Assembly: GCA_036172665.1 (NCBI GenBank)
Contig: CM069870.1
Location: 29,114,001-29,178,000 of the forward strand
DNA length: 64,000 nt
DNA from: Prosopocoilus inquinatus
Lineage: Eukaryota; Arthropoda; Insecta; Coleoptera; Lucanidae
Direction: 5' to 3'
The notes under the pieces are model-generated. The model saw only the letters and a list, made by a program, of their open reading frames with translations, was not told the origin of the DNA and made no database searches. Positions 46,901 to 57,765 of the stretch are shown in pieces. Position numbers and translations under genes: made by a program. Position 1 is the stretch's first letter; the number at the start of each line of letters is the position of its first letter.

Positions 46901-47041
46901 CAATCGAAACTAATGACTTATGCTCTCTTATATTAATCTTATAAGAGAAGGCAAATGTGGGAATTCTAGAACAACTTTACTTACAAATAAGATGCCTGAA
47001 TACAGAATGCAGATGTACTCCTTGCACTTTAACGACACCAT
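37952..47041 (-). CDS. Tetraspanin D, five exons, tRNA gene in intron 3
   Basis: A 256-residue four-pass membrane protein in the model. Exons on the minus strand: 46985-47041 (MVSLKCKEYICILYSGILF), 46648-46836 (rest of TM1, TM2: PVAFVLCLGFIHLLLTWLG), 41089-41259 (TM3: FVIFTCMLFFMEMGAG), 40726-40926 (large loop) and 37952-38104 (TM4: ILGVIIFFLFYK and a 38-residue polar tail). All junctions are phase 0 and GT-AG. Exon 4 starts LHCCG (Cys142-143) and has PLSCC and two further Cys, with an N-glycosylation site (NST). Exon 2 has exactly the length of exon 2 in tetraspanin C (189 bp). Intron 2 (5.4 kb) and intron 4 (2.6 kb) hold repeats; intron 3 is 162 bp and contains a tRNA gene. The tail is longer than in B and C. 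Acts as a membrane organiser; partners cannot be inferred. Confidence 0.86.
38105..40725. other. Intron 4 of tetraspanin D, no gene seen
   Basis: AT-rich sequence with a few less AT-rich patches (39600-39920) that carry no recognisable gene or terminal repeats. Confidence 0.4.
40971..41049 (-). tRNA. tRNA-Leu(UAG)
   Basis: On the minus strand: acceptor GGCAGCG pairs with CGCTGTC (one G-U). The D-arm contains GCCGAGCGGTCTAAGGC, and the anticodon arm is CTGGT-TTTAGGC-ACCAG with anticodon TAG. A short type-II variable arm (TCCGAAAGG) follows, then the T-arm GTGGG-TTCGAAT-CCCAC. The internal polymerase III boxes (TGGCCGAGCGG and GGTTCGAATCC) are intact. A run of nine T follows within about 15 bases and can act as terminator. 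No intron. Reads CUA Leu codons. The gene lies wholly within the 162-bp third intron of tetraspanin D, on the same strand. Confidence 0.95.
41192..41506 (-). other. Unassigned open frame with one hydrophobic segment
   Basis: A 104-residue frame starting at an ATG at 41506 with a good purine context. It reads DRKRGNGKPIIRTKEVIG and then a hydrophobic stretch (FYLLKYFALYVLLSMSSLYL). A possible donor GTATGT lies near 41310, but its phase does not fit exon 3 of tetraspanin D, which this frame overlaps at its end. It could be a relic or an alternative first exon. I do not recognise it. Confidence 0.15.
42185..42227 (+). ncRNA. Hammerhead ribozyme-like motif, best copy
   Basis: CGTA (helix I, 42185-42188), CTGAAGA core (42189-42195), one unpaired T, GGCAGC-TTA-GCTGCC (helix II, perfect 6 bp), GAA (42212-42214), ATAC/GTAT (palindromic helix III, 42215-42222), C as the cleavage-site base (42223), then TACG (helix I partner). 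Every invariant core base is present and all three helices pair. The extra T before helix II is the only departure. The loopless palindromic helix III is typical of dimer-active type I hammerheads. Cleavage is predicted after 42223. Confidence 0.65.
42353..42377. repeat. AGAAT microsatellite
   Basis: About five copies of TAGAA/AGAAT. It may be the 3' tail of an eroded LINE, but no coding remnant is seen beside it. Confidence 0.6.
42690..42724 (+). repeat. Fragment of the GATGTCGCT repeat family
   Basis: CTGCAATGTTAGGTCAAAAA followed by GCGATAGTAAGATGTCGCT is nearly identical to 57505-57545 and to the inner arms at 36676-36712. Confidence 0.65.
43980..44562. repeat. Long inverted-repeat MITE
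   Basis: The first and last roughly 190 bases are imperfect reverse complements: ACGCAATATAGGAAATCTCG near 44001 against CATGGGATTTCCTATGTTGC near 44521, AATTATTTTTCAGTAAAATT near 44070 against the inverse near 44475, and TTTGAGAATTTTTCAT near 44139 against the inverse near 44410. The centre has no gene. Confidence 0.75.
44750..45186. repeat. MITE with TACAGGGTGTCCCA ends
   Basis: About 59-bp terminal inverted repeats starting TACAGGGTGTCCCACATAAG at the left and, inverted, TACAGGCTGTCCCACTTAAG at the right, both continuing to TCTAATTATTAATTTTACG. TA borders each side. No transposase frame. The 20592-20840 repeat has similar tips. Confidence 0.85.
45351..45494. repeat. Short palindromic MITE
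   Basis: CAACACCTGTTTATTATGAA at the left and, inverted, the same sequence at the right, then TAATAATGCCGATT on both arms. The arms are about 40 bp with two or three mismatches. No gene. Confidence 0.8.
45495..46647. other. Part of intron 2 of tetraspanin D, no gene seen
   Basis: AT-rich sequence. A T-arm-like stem with TTCAAAT at 46365-46381 lacks the rest of a tRNA. Nothing else can be supported. Confidence 0.4.
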
Positions 47042-47982
47042 TGCAATATTTCTACTTTTAACGGAATATTATTAACGCACATTTCATTGTAATAAATTAT
47101 TAAACAGGTAAGTATATCAAACGAGTTTCTGCATTTCATTTCACCTCTTAATCAACTACCGTTTCCATCTCCGATGATGACATCATTACGCGACATTGAG
47201 CTCTCGGAGGGTATTCTAAATTCTTATGGTTTAAATAAAACGATAAGTCTGGTCAATAAACATTTTACTTTATCTACTCATACTACTAAAGGTCAGCTAC
47301 CTTCATTTACTGTTATTTAAAGCCGTGTTAAAAATAAGTGCCGCCACATTTTTAGCGCCAAAATTTCTAGCGCGAAATTTTAAAACGACAACAAACGATT
47401 GCGAATACGAGTGGGGAATTAAGAACTCAAATGTTATTGACTTCTTTGCAGCTTAAAAAGCTGAATTATTATTAATATTACCATTCAATAAAATAATTTT
47501 AATATAAATGTCACCGGTTAAAAACACCTCCTGGAACAGTAATTAAATACCTACTTCTGAATTTATTTAGTCAATTAACGAGTTTTATTTTATGTTAAAA
47601 CATGTAAGTAGATTTAATTTATTAATCTGAACTAGTAGATAACCAAACATACAGAAAAGATTATTGTTACAACCATGTTAATATTTAACTTAAATATTTC
47701 ACTGTAAAAAGTGATGATAATCAACTGGGTAATTAACAAGCTATAGGTACATACAGGTGTCCCAATAGTGGGTTCTTGAGAAAAATATCTGAAGCTACTT
47801 TTTTAACTTAGGAGGCGTCGGCACTTTAGCTCTGAATTCCTCAAGTGTCCATGCAGAATAAAGTGATATGACCAGCATTAATATAATTAGCAATGTTATT
47901 AATAGGTACAACGACGCTCACCATAAATTTGGATAGTTTCGTAGCCCATACGCTGAGGATTTTTAAGGGTGTGGTTCGTATA

Positions 47983-49082
47983 CGTGGGCTGCTGGAAAAG
48001 TTTCTGGAAACGGTATGAAAAAACGCATATGAAATTTCGTCACTGTTTTTCGAAGTATTCGCCTTTGACGTCAATACACTTTTGCATACGCTCGAACCAA
48101 TTTCTAAAGCACGTTTTCCACTCTAAAGATGGTACTTTAGAAACCAGTGACCGGAATGTTTCAACCGCTGCTTCAGCCGACGAAAATCGCTCACCACGCA
48201 TTTTATTTTTAATACTTGTGAACAAAAAGAAATCATTAGGTGATAAATCAGGTGAATATGGACAATGAGTCATTAATTCAACATTTTTGATGGACAAAAA
48301 ATCAATAAGCAATCATTTGCTTCGCAACACTGCGTGAACGGACAACCTTTGTTGGTTTTGGTTCATTTTGAAATACCCAAACGGTAGATTGTTGTTTACT
48401 TTCTGGCTTGTACGAATAGATCCACGTTTCGTCACCAGTAAAGGTGTTATAAACTAAATTTGAATGACCTCCATTGAATTTCGAGCATTTCTTCGCACCA
48501 TTTGACACGACCCTGCTTTTGCGCTTCTGTTAAATTGTGTGGGATCCAACGACTGCAAAAAAGCTTTCGTACGTTCAAATGATCATGCAAAATCTGGTGT
48601 ATTGCTTTCATGTCAATGCGTAAGGATACTTGAATCTCACGGTATGTCACATGTCGATCTCGCTCAAGCATTTCACTCACAGCATCTACATTAGTGGTAA
48701 CAACAAGTGTTGATGGACGACGTTCACGAAATTCGTCACTTAGAGAGGTACGTCCACGCTGGAATTCGGAAAACCAATTATAAACTTGCTCTTTGATGGC
48801 GCTTCATTTCCAAAAGCCAAATGAAGCCGATCGTGGCATTGTTTCGTCGTTAGACCACATTTTAAATCGTAAAAAATCATGGCACGAAAATTTTCACGCG
48901 AGATTTCCATGTTTACACAAAATTACTTTTTCTCAAATGCTGTACAAACAAAACTAGTTAACTTGGATAAGAACGGTCAATAGAATTATAGGCGAAAACA
49001 TCAAATTTTTCAAATATGACTGTTGCTAAACGCTAACAATTCTAGACATACTAGATTCCAGAAAATTTTCCATCAGCTCACG
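47983..49082 (-). mobile_element. Mariner (1.1 kb), inactive
   Basis: Terminal repeats CGTGGGCTGCTGGAAAAGTT at the left and, inverted, CGTGAGCTGATGGAAAATTT at the right (about 27 bp), each bordered by TA (47981-47982 and 49083-49084). The minus strand holds a broken transposase. It sits upstream of the tetraspanin D start. Confidence 0.92.
48040..48910 (-). pseudogene. Mariner transposase, frameshifted, catalytic segment deleted
   Basis: The start MEISRENFRAMIFYD is at 48910. Frame changes near 48800 and again near 48680 and 48500. Readable parts are RHVTYREIQVSLRIDMKAIH, RWIPHNLTEAQKQGRVKWC, the first catalytic motif TGDETWIYSY, WVFQNEPKPTKVVRSRS, and YSPDLSPNDFFLF with the third acidic residue. 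The segment between (HDNA-type motif with the second catalytic Asp) is missing: SVAKQMIAY near 48305 runs directly into sequence close to the YSPDL motif. It cannot be functional. It resembles the irritans/mauritiana-type DD34D mariners by motif. Confidence 0.92.
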
Positions 49083-49084
49083 TA

Positions 49085-52000
49085 CAGGAGTATCATTTAA
49101 GTTGAGCGTGGTACTACACACCGTTTCGTTTCACAACTACGCACTCCAGTACTCTTTTTTAATTTATTATTTTAAATTTTCGCCAACTATACATCGTTTT
49201 TAAAAGACATTTCTTTGATTTTAAGACTTTTTATATTAGAAACCAAAAAAAATTGCAAAAAAATTAAAAGAAAACAAATTAGGCCTTCTTTAATTACGAA
49301 ATAATTCAGTAAAAGAAGGATTTGCTTTCAAAAAATTCCAATCTAGTTGAATATTTGTATACACCTTTATTTAGCCATTATAAGTTTTGGTTATTATAAT
49401 AATGGTATGTTAGACAGTTTCTCACAAAAAAGTTCCTGTACGTTTTTGTGTACGATCAACCTTTTTCTTGATATATGATCAAGAATACACAAAAAGCGTA
49501 CGATGCATTCATTTCCGCACCATTTTCCAGGTAAAATCCAAGTCATCTATTATTATATGGTTTTCTCGATCGGAATAATCCATATTTAAAAATTACTATC
49601 GTTTTTCGCCGCTACCTTCATCTGGTACTGCTTCGGTCCCTTCTTCTTTTCTTCATCTTTGTCTTCTTTTTTTGTGCTATTAATTTTCTCCGATGTACTT
49701 GAGAGTAAATAAATCTAAAGGATATATGTCATCACCGCCATCATCATCTTATATTTGAGTATTAATATTATTAGAGTGTCAGAAGAATCAACCTCAGGAG
49801 TGGTATAAGGCGTAATTTTCCATGGCAATGACCACATTCTTGGAGTATGCCAATCCCATTTTTTTGCATCCTCAATTAGCGTCACAAGCTTTCAATTGTG
49901 ACCAAAAATTGTGTTCAGAAGAACGTCCGGTGCAGGCAGTAATAAGTCGTTATATCTTCTAAAATATTATTATTGATTACCCATTCCCGCTGACCTAGAT
50001 TTAATTAATAGTTTGTACCTGTACCTTGTAGTATACACGCTACAGATGTTGATGTTGTACAGCTGCAGCTGTAGGAGGGAGTGAAATACAAAATTTAACC
50101 GGTCGGTGATTGAATCTTGTAAATTTTGCAAGATTCAAGTGTGTATTTATCAATGGATACTTCTGATATTGGAGTTTCATACTTTTGCCAAGAGAAACGT
50201 ATTCCATGATCCGGAACGACACTGCAGGCAATTTTTCATGTTAAATGCCTCCGCCAAACGCTGTAAAACTCGATATTTTTCAAGAAACTTTATAATTTTT
50301 ATTTTACCTTTATTAAATAGCGCCGATCTTGGGTCTCGCCCTACAGGAAAGTATAAACTGAAAATAAAATAATCCTTACATTGAGTATAATTGCCGAAGC
50401 TGCCCGAAAAATACATTTTTCTTATTTTTCCTTTACCCAGTTTGAGGAAAAAAATTGTTAATGCGAAGGAGTACGTACTATTAGAAGAAGAATTAAAATA
50501 TTGACATCTCCAACATCAGCTTTTGTGTTTTTAACTAACTTTTCGAACGTAGTTAGAATTATTCAAACGCGAGATTTTCTCGCAGTAATGCTGACATTTC
50601 TTTATTTACAGCGCGATATAAAGTAACCGGTTGTTTGTACGTAAAAATGTATAGGAACTTTCTTGTGGTAAATTGTCCAATATGCCATTTTTATAATGGC
50701 CAAAATTGTTTCTCTTGACCTTTGACCTTGAATAACATATGAAGCCGGCATGATTTCGATGGGGACTTTAGCAAGTCATTTATAATAGCTAAATGAAGAT
50801 GTACACAAATATGCAGTTACGTTAAAATTTTTCAAAAGTTACCGCTTTTCTAAACTTAATTCACTGGACTAAAAGGTTATTAAAAAATAAGTGTTTAGAA
50901 TTATGAAATAATCTCAATTTCCAAATTTGATCGAAAAATTTTCATTTTTAATTACTGGATTTACAGCCAAAATTAGCCAGCTGGAATACATAGAACCAAA
51001 CAGAAATTTCATCTTAATGTTCTCTACCAAACTTTCATTACGTGATGAGCATTTTTCGATACGTTTCGTATGATTTTGCTCTCAATGGGACACTTCTCAA
51101 AAAATTGTTTACTCTAAATGCATTTCAGTTTTTTTTCTTTTTTTTTCGATACTAAAAATTTTCGCTCAAATTTGGTAATTAGTGCTATTTCGTATTTTTA
51201 ACGAATTTTTCTTAATAACTCTTCGTAATTAAACAATGCTTAACATGTTTTCTTAATTTTGTGCATCGTTTGCAATACAATAGGTTTTAAATTAAAAAAA
51301 AAATCGCCTCATTGGAGCGTAACTGGGTTTTGACCAGCTCCACTTGAGCGTGGCTGTTACTAGTATAAATAAGGAGATTTTAAGAGAGAGTAGACCGCAC
51401 TTTCATTGGAGATCTAGCGAGGAGTGTGCTGAAGATGGCAACCTAGTTGTCGAAATACGGACGGATGTAAACTTATTGTAAGAAAAGATTTTTTATTCTT
51501 GTTTATTTCTGAACAACTATCTTATTCACTATTATTAAAAAAAATTACCTACTTTATTTATTTTAAATTTATTTAGTATTATCTGCTATTTATAATGCAA
51601 ACAAGACAATTTTCCCTTAAGCAAAGGGTCCCGCAAAAATATCTTGCCCGGTGCTTCACAACTATTAGTCTCTTTCGACCATGAAGTTAGAACAACTTCC
51701 GATTTCTGGAATTTTAAAATATTAAACGTGTCCATCTTTAATCCTTATCAAACATTGCAACTAATGCATTGTAAATTTTCAAAACTGCAACAGCAATGAA
51801 TTTTATAATTTTTTTTTTCGAAAACTATTTAATAAAAGCACAAAAAATAATAAATAGGCTGTTATTGATAATAATTACGAAGTTTTATTAATTGAATTCA
51901 GCCAATAAGACATTATTCAAAACTATTTAAGATTTTAACAGGGCCCCCGAGAGGCCAAAGGCCGACCACGTGCCATTTCATATTTTGGTGCCCTTTGACA

Positions 52001-52662
52001 GATGAGTTGGAGCATGCAAAAAATTAAACTAAATATGTTGGTTTAAAGCTTTTTCTTATTTAAACATCTTACCTTACCTATTAAGATAAAGTGATCAAAT
52101 AGAATTGTTTGATTCGAGTTAGCAATGTTGAATATTATCTTGAAATGGTGCAACTAAAGTAACTTCCTGTTTGTTGATGGCTTGACGCTTGCAGCCTTCA
52201 ATATTGATAAATGTTTCAGATTCAAAGTAAACGCTCGACATAACATACAATATTACATATTAAAAAAATTCTCTAGAGGGAAAAGAGAAAGCTATTTTCT
52301 TAAACATCAAGTAAAAAGTATTAATACTTTTCTTTTGTACGGAGGTGTCGAAAAGTTTTAAGACAGCCAGGGGTAAGGCTGTACGAATATCCGTGCTCTG
52401 CAATTATGAACCTTAACAACATTTAGCCGGCTGACCTGCTTTTATGGTATGGCCGGCGGCAAGCCTAATAAATAAATATTGGTTACGGTTTCCAGTAATA
52501 ATAATAGATATCGTTGGTCCTATGACAATATACAGACAATGGAATGATTATCTCTTTCGGTAGTATGTGTTCTGCGATCCATTTCACAACGAAATTAAAC
52601 AAAACTTTCCGACACAAGAAATTTTTCAATACTAAAAGATAATTAGTTCGCAGCTTCTTATA
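49085..52662. other. Intergenic stretch between the mariner and the ARFRP1 gene
   Basis: AT-rich and gene-free as far as I can see. A hairpin lies at 49432-49504 (CGTACGTTTTTGTGTAC-like arms) and a decayed hammerhead-like motif at 51424-51460. Small frames at 50040-50416 have no domain support. Confidence 0.45.
51424..51460 (+). ncRNA. Decayed hammerhead-like motif
   Basis: CTGAAGA core at 51429-51435, one unpaired T, GGCAAC-CTA-GTTGTC (helix II, 6 bp with one G-U), GAA, then ATAC. The partner half of helix III and the cleavage base, present at 42219-42223, are missing here, so it should be inactive. It is clearly related to the copy at 42185. Confidence 0.5.
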
Positions 52663-52872
52663 CACAGAGAAAAATCAATAGTAAAAGGTAACACAAATTG
52701 TAGTCAGAATAAAGACAGAAACAAATTGTAACAAATATTAACACAATTGTAGTAAATATTAGCACAATTGTAGTAAATAGTCCGACAATTGTGCGAATAT
52801 TTGCTACAATTTGTTTCCGTCTTCATTATAACTACAATTTGTGTTACTTTTTACTATTGATTTTTCTCTGTG
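52663..52872. repeat. Palindromic MITE, near-perfect 210-bp hairpin
   Basis: Left arm from CACAGAGAAAAATCAATAGT and the right arm its inverse ending ATTTTTCTCTGTG. Arms of about 90 bases match with few mismatches, and TA borders both sides (52661-52662 and 52873-52874). AACACAAATTGTAG and AAATTGTAACAAATATT motifs repeat within. No gene. Confidence 0.9.
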
Positions 52873-53153
52873 TATGTACACACTAAATTGGGATAAAATA
52901 CGGTATTGCCGGAAATATTCCAGTATACCACAAATGTAATAGGATGTAGAGGTATAAAATCATTCCTGCGCAAGATAATTAAACAGGATTAAATATTAGG
53001 GACAATTTCCTACTTAGTATTCATTTTCATTTTCTTTCAGATGCTTAAATTCCTCAATTTGTATTTAAATTCCCGGTTTCATGAACAGAAATTTGCATCA
53101 CTTTTAACAATATTCTTTATCATACGTTTTCATGAATTAATTAATATAACAGT

Positions 53154-53279
53154 AAGGTCCGATTTCATAATAGGACTTTAATTTTTAAAGTTATTTTAAC
53201 CTAAAAAAAAATACATTTGTTTCCTCATTCTTAAATTGACTTAACGCTTCCTTAAAGTCTGATTATGAAAACGGTCCAA
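53154..53279. repeat. Palindromic MITE
   Basis: AAGGTCCGATTTCATAATAG at the left and, inverted, TTGGACCGTTTTCATAATCA at the right, each followed by GACTTTAA. About 125 bp. Confidence 0.65.
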
Positions 53280-53672
53280 TTAAAAATTAATGTGTTATTA
53301 AAAATACTTTATTACTCATTCGATTTATACAGAAAAAATAGCATAATAAAATAAGAAGAAGGTTCTAAATTCAGACGGGTTATTTCAATAAGGCTCAAAA
53401 TCCAAGAGATTTACTGCTTTTCGTCTTAAAAGTTTTCGACAGTGGTGTACTTATACCAGAAAGTTTCATTCCAGGAGAAATACTTTTATACATCCCGTTT
53501 GTAGGCAACCAAAGATACAGGACTAAAATTTGACAGTTATGACAATTAGGTTATTATTTTAATCATACCAACATTTAAGCTCAAATGTTCGGACGTGAAA
53601 GGTGATGGATAATCGCGCAGTTAACAAATTAGTATTAATTACCAATGTATGTAGATAAGGAAAAGGAGAACA

Positions 53673-56600
53673 ATGTACACATTACTTCATGGATTCTTTA
53701 AGTATATGGTGCAGAAAGATGAATTTTGTGTACTTATATTAGGTTTAGATAACGCTGGAAAAACGGTGAGTTGAAAACAAGGCAGGCAACATGTGTAAAC
53801 ATAAACATACGGATCTTTTTTCAGACTTACTTGGAAGCAGCAAAAACGAAACTTACAAAAAACTACAAGGGCATGAATCCGAGTAAAATAACCACAACAG
53901 TTGGCTTAAACATAGGAAAAATCGAGATGTCAGGAATAAGACTTAATTTTTGGGACTTAGGCGGTCAAACTGAATTGCAGTCTCTATGGGATAAAGTAAA
54001 AACACTCTAAGAATAACATCATTTATTTGCTTAAATGTATTTCATTTTTAGTACTATGCAGAGTCACATGCAATTATATATATCGTAGACTCAAATGATC
54101 GTGATAGAATAGCAGATTCCAAAGAAACTTTTGGTATAAAATTATTTGATTAATTTCAATATTTGATTCATGACGGTTTTGATTTCAGATAAAATGATAG
54201 CAAATGAGAATTTACAGGGCATTCCATTACTTGTACTGGCAAATAAACAGGATATACCAGATTGTATGGGTGTGAGAGAAGTGAAACCAATTTTTAATAA
54301 AAATGCTCATTTAATAGGGAAACGTGATTGTATGGTTATGCCGGTGTCAGCCCTAACTGGGTAAAGTTTCATTACATTCTTAACTATTGTTGGCATCTGT
54401 AAAAAAAACCATTTTAGTAACAGCAAATACGACTTTCAAGTAAATGGCTGAGTCCAGTTAGGGACAAAGCTAAGTAGCGCTTTGCGAGCACTAGGTAGCG
54501 TGACGTCACCAACCTATGTTTTAGTATATCTATACATATATAGCGCTATGAAAGACTACCTAGCCTTGTCCCTGGCTGAACCCGCCCATTGTTTTACATG
54601 TATCTATAAGCTGTTCACAATCTTTGAGACTCTAGAGGGCTATGATTTTTTTTTTGTTAATTTACATGCGTATATTTTGATGAAAGTCTAAATCTGACAT
54701 GAAATAATAACAGAGTCTACTGTACTGACTCTTTTGCAAATATATAAATAACGTAGATTGCAATAGCATGGTTAAAGTGAAAAGTAATGTAACACAAATT
54801 CATTGTTTATACTAATCTTGTCAAAATGCCAAAAGTTATAAGTGATGGAGGTAAAGTTTCAATAGTGAAGTTCTTTAATTATTATAAAAATAATCACCTG
54901 AATGAAAAATCGAAGCAGATTTGAAGAACTCTAGCACTCTAGCAACTCTGTTAGAAGAATCTAATGATGTGCGCGTTGGAGGAGGTGTGATATAAATGAG
55001 GTCCAAATGACCATAGAAAAAGTTCTAAGACAATGCAGCAAGAAGATTCTGCTATTCAAATTCCCATGCATGTAATTACTTTCTTAATTAAAAAATAAAT
55101 AATTATCAACTATTTTCTCAGAACGATACTTCAGGGAATGCTTCAGTGATGCTTCAGCCAAGCTGGCAACAGTAGCAGTGGTAGTTAATATTCGTTCACT
55201 TTCAGAGTAGGCCGTGTTGGGGTGACATTTTTGTTGGTATCACTAAGAAATATTGACGTCAGAAAATTGGGTTAGAGTTTCATGTTTATTGTTTCTGAGG
55301 ATCGGAGTTTCCATTGGTAAATGTAGTGAATGATTTAATTTTCTTCAACATTACCATTACCGACTATGATAAGTATTCTTTCAAATCATTAACACAGTAA
55401 TTACTATAATATAGGAAACTTCATAATTTTTGACAATGTCAGACTTTGTCAGACTATCAAATTACGTGCACGTAACCTAATGGAAAAAAAACAGCCTACT
55501 AGAAAGTTAAAAGATCGTGAATGCTTTATAAGTTGTTTTCCAAAATATAACCATAAAATTAATCAATCAATTTTCTGACAAATGTATTTTTGTTTGGGTG
55601 GTACCAATAAAAATGTCACCTTAACAGGGCCTACTCTGAGTTTGAAAATATAGTGAATGGAAAATACATATCCACAAAAAAATACTACTATAGTATATAA
55701 AATTCATGTCAAAGAAACAATAGACAGATATCAAGAAAAACATGATTCTGTAATATCGTAAAAAATCGCAGTCAGTAAAAATAGAAATTGCTTTATAACA
55801 TGTGGGCCATCAGTGTCAACATTTCAAGGGCATTAATGCTGCCGGTGTCGAAATGGTAGCCACGTTGAAATGAAACCAATTGATGACCCACAGAAAAAAT
55901 TAAATTCTTATTCCTAGGGCTATGCTCTAAAAACGCTGGTAGCAGTCCTTTACCTATAACGACGCCGATAACTGAGCGCGTTTTTCTTACATTTTAAATA
56001 AAAAAGTTAAGAGAAATTCTGTGGAAAATACAGCTGCATTTATTTTCTTTATAAGGGCTGTACTTTCCTCAAAATTTGTTGGAACGGGTCAGTCTGTTAT
56101 GACTGTTGTTTTGAAATCTCAAAAATCTAAGACAGAGATGGGCCCTATTGTGGATTATGATACCGCTTAGATAAGGGAAACAACTGCGATTGGTTGCAAC
56201 TGTATGAGGGAGCCTGCCTGTCTGGATTTCTCCTAAACAATCAGGAGTGGGGGGGGGGTGCTCTTTTCTAGCCTTTTGCCCATTTCAGATCTAAAGGTTT
56301 TATTATTGAATAAATAATAAAATTAATATCTAATATACCACTTTCTGTTTTGTGTCTTGTTATACTGTTTTTGATAACTACGCTGTAGAATACTTTAGAG
56401 CAGGGAAAAGTGAAAGGACCTTGAAAAGCGAAATCCTCATTCTCGATTGTTTGGGGGAATCGAATCCAGTCCTGATCCATACCAACAGCAACCCGCATAT
56501 ACCTAGATGCAACCGCCACAGTTGCTTCTTAACTTCACATTTAACATGGTGCGGGTACCCTTTCCTGATAGTGACCATCCCTGCATTACAGCAATGACAA

Positions 56601-56817
56601 ACGCATTACCATTTTGTGGATACCATAGTTCGCGCATGCGTCCCAGAATGTAAAATCTGTTGTTGATTTTATGGAAAATAATGTGCTGATTTGGATTTAG
56701 TTTTATTATAAATAAATTTTTTGCAGTGAAGGTGTCGATGAAGGAATTCACTGGCTGGTAGACTGCATTAAAAGGAACAGCATGATGAGACCACCAAGAA
56801 ATAACGATAACGGTTAA
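53673..56817 (+). CDS. Arfrp1: ADP-ribosylation factor-related protein 1 (Arf/Arl-family GTPase), five exons
   Basis: A 202-residue small GTPase, the length of animal ARFRP1. Exons: 53673-53765, 53825-53995, 54052-54133, 54189-54360 and 56727-56817, all GT-AG with phases that join cleanly. Nucleotide-binding motifs are complete: GLDNAGKT (P-loop, about residues 24-31), ITTTVGLNIG (switch I), WDLGGQ (switch II), NKQD and SALTG. KNYKGMNPSKITTTVG and LQSLWDKYYAESH are distinctive of ARFRP1 and differ from ARF1 or ARL2. There is no Gly2 for myristoylation. The MYTLL start fits the acetylated N-terminus by which this branch is thought to reach the trans-Golgi through SYS1. It is expected to act at the trans-Golgi upstream of ARL1 and golgin recruitment. 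Intron 4 (2.4 kb) contains no recognised gene. Confidence 0.93.
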
Positions 56818-57152
56818 AAGTTTCTACAATTTATTTATTTTTAATATAACCAATTGTAAATATATATATTCATATTAAATTTTTTCAAAAAACATATTTT
56901 TTTTTAATTTTCAGTGCCCTGAAGGTTGAAAAGCTAGAAACCCTCTACTTAGTGTTTAGCAAAGTCAGACATCTTTTAGCAAAAAAAGCCCCAATACTAT
57001 TACTAACCTCGCTTGCTGTTTCAAAGTCAAATTTCAGGAAAAAAGATCCCGTCGTTTACGAATTTCAAGCACCTGAGATGATCTGAACTGATCTGATCCG
57101 AACTACGCTTCCGCAATATTAATGGGAAGGCTGCATAAGGCCCCACTTTTTT

Positions 57153-57253
57153 CACCTCCTGATAAATTTACTGCCAGGTGATATTCTCAGAAACTATTAT
57201 TGATACAATAGTTTCCAAGGGTAATACGTGGCAGATAAATTTATCAAGAGGTG
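57153..57253. repeat. Short palindromic MITE
   Basis: CACCTCCTGATAAATTTACT at the left and the inverse of GATAAATTTATCAAGAGGTG at the right, with AGAAACTATT and AATAGTTTCC next to the loop. About 100 bp. Confidence 0.7.
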
Positions 57254-57429
57254 AAGAAATCAGGCATAAGTCATATAAGCGTGATGTATGTTGAAATATG
57301 TTAGATCAGTTCGGGAGGAGCTCTAAGTAGCTCATTTTGGCAATTGGAAAGCGGCTAATGTTCAGTTGACAATATTCCCTAACCTTGCTTGCTTATTTAA
57401 AAAAAAAAAAAAATCTTTCATTATGCTTT

Positions 57430-57545
57430 GACAGCAAGCATGGCCGCCTTGCACGGGGGACTCATTAGGAGCAAATCCCGCTTCAATTTGTCTATCCTAC
57501 TGCAATGTTAGGTCAAAAAGCGATAGTAAGATGTCGCTATTTTAT
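57430..57545 (+). repeat. Partial copy of the fold-back element at 36546
   Basis: CAGCAAGCATGGCCGCCTTG and CGCTTCAATTTGTCTATCCT correspond to 36604-36665, followed by CAATGTTAGGTCAAAAAGCG as at 42690. Only the left half is present. Confidence 0.65.
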
Positions 57546-57649
57546 ATGTTCCTTATTTTTAAAGTCAAATTCAAGTGTTGACACCAAACTGCACTTATAT
57601 CACCGTGAATGGCAATGATTGAACTCGTATTTTCTTAACATAAATGTAA

Positions 57650-57765
57650 TAAGTACAAAGTTTTTTTAATCTCAAACCGGACAGAAAAATGTCCGGTTTG
57701 AAATTAAAAAAACTTTGTACTTACTATTTTCATCGGACAAGAACAAACTTCAATTATAAATGTAA
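57650..57765. repeat. Near-perfect hairpin, sister of 17210-17395 without the ribozyme core
   Basis: Arms AAGTACAAAGTTTTTTTAAT...CCGGACA and its inverse are separated by only a few A residues. The flank CTATTTTCATCGGACAAGAA to the right is the inverse of the left flank of the 17.2-kb copy. The middle part, which there holds the hammerhead-like motif, is missing. Confidence 0.75.
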
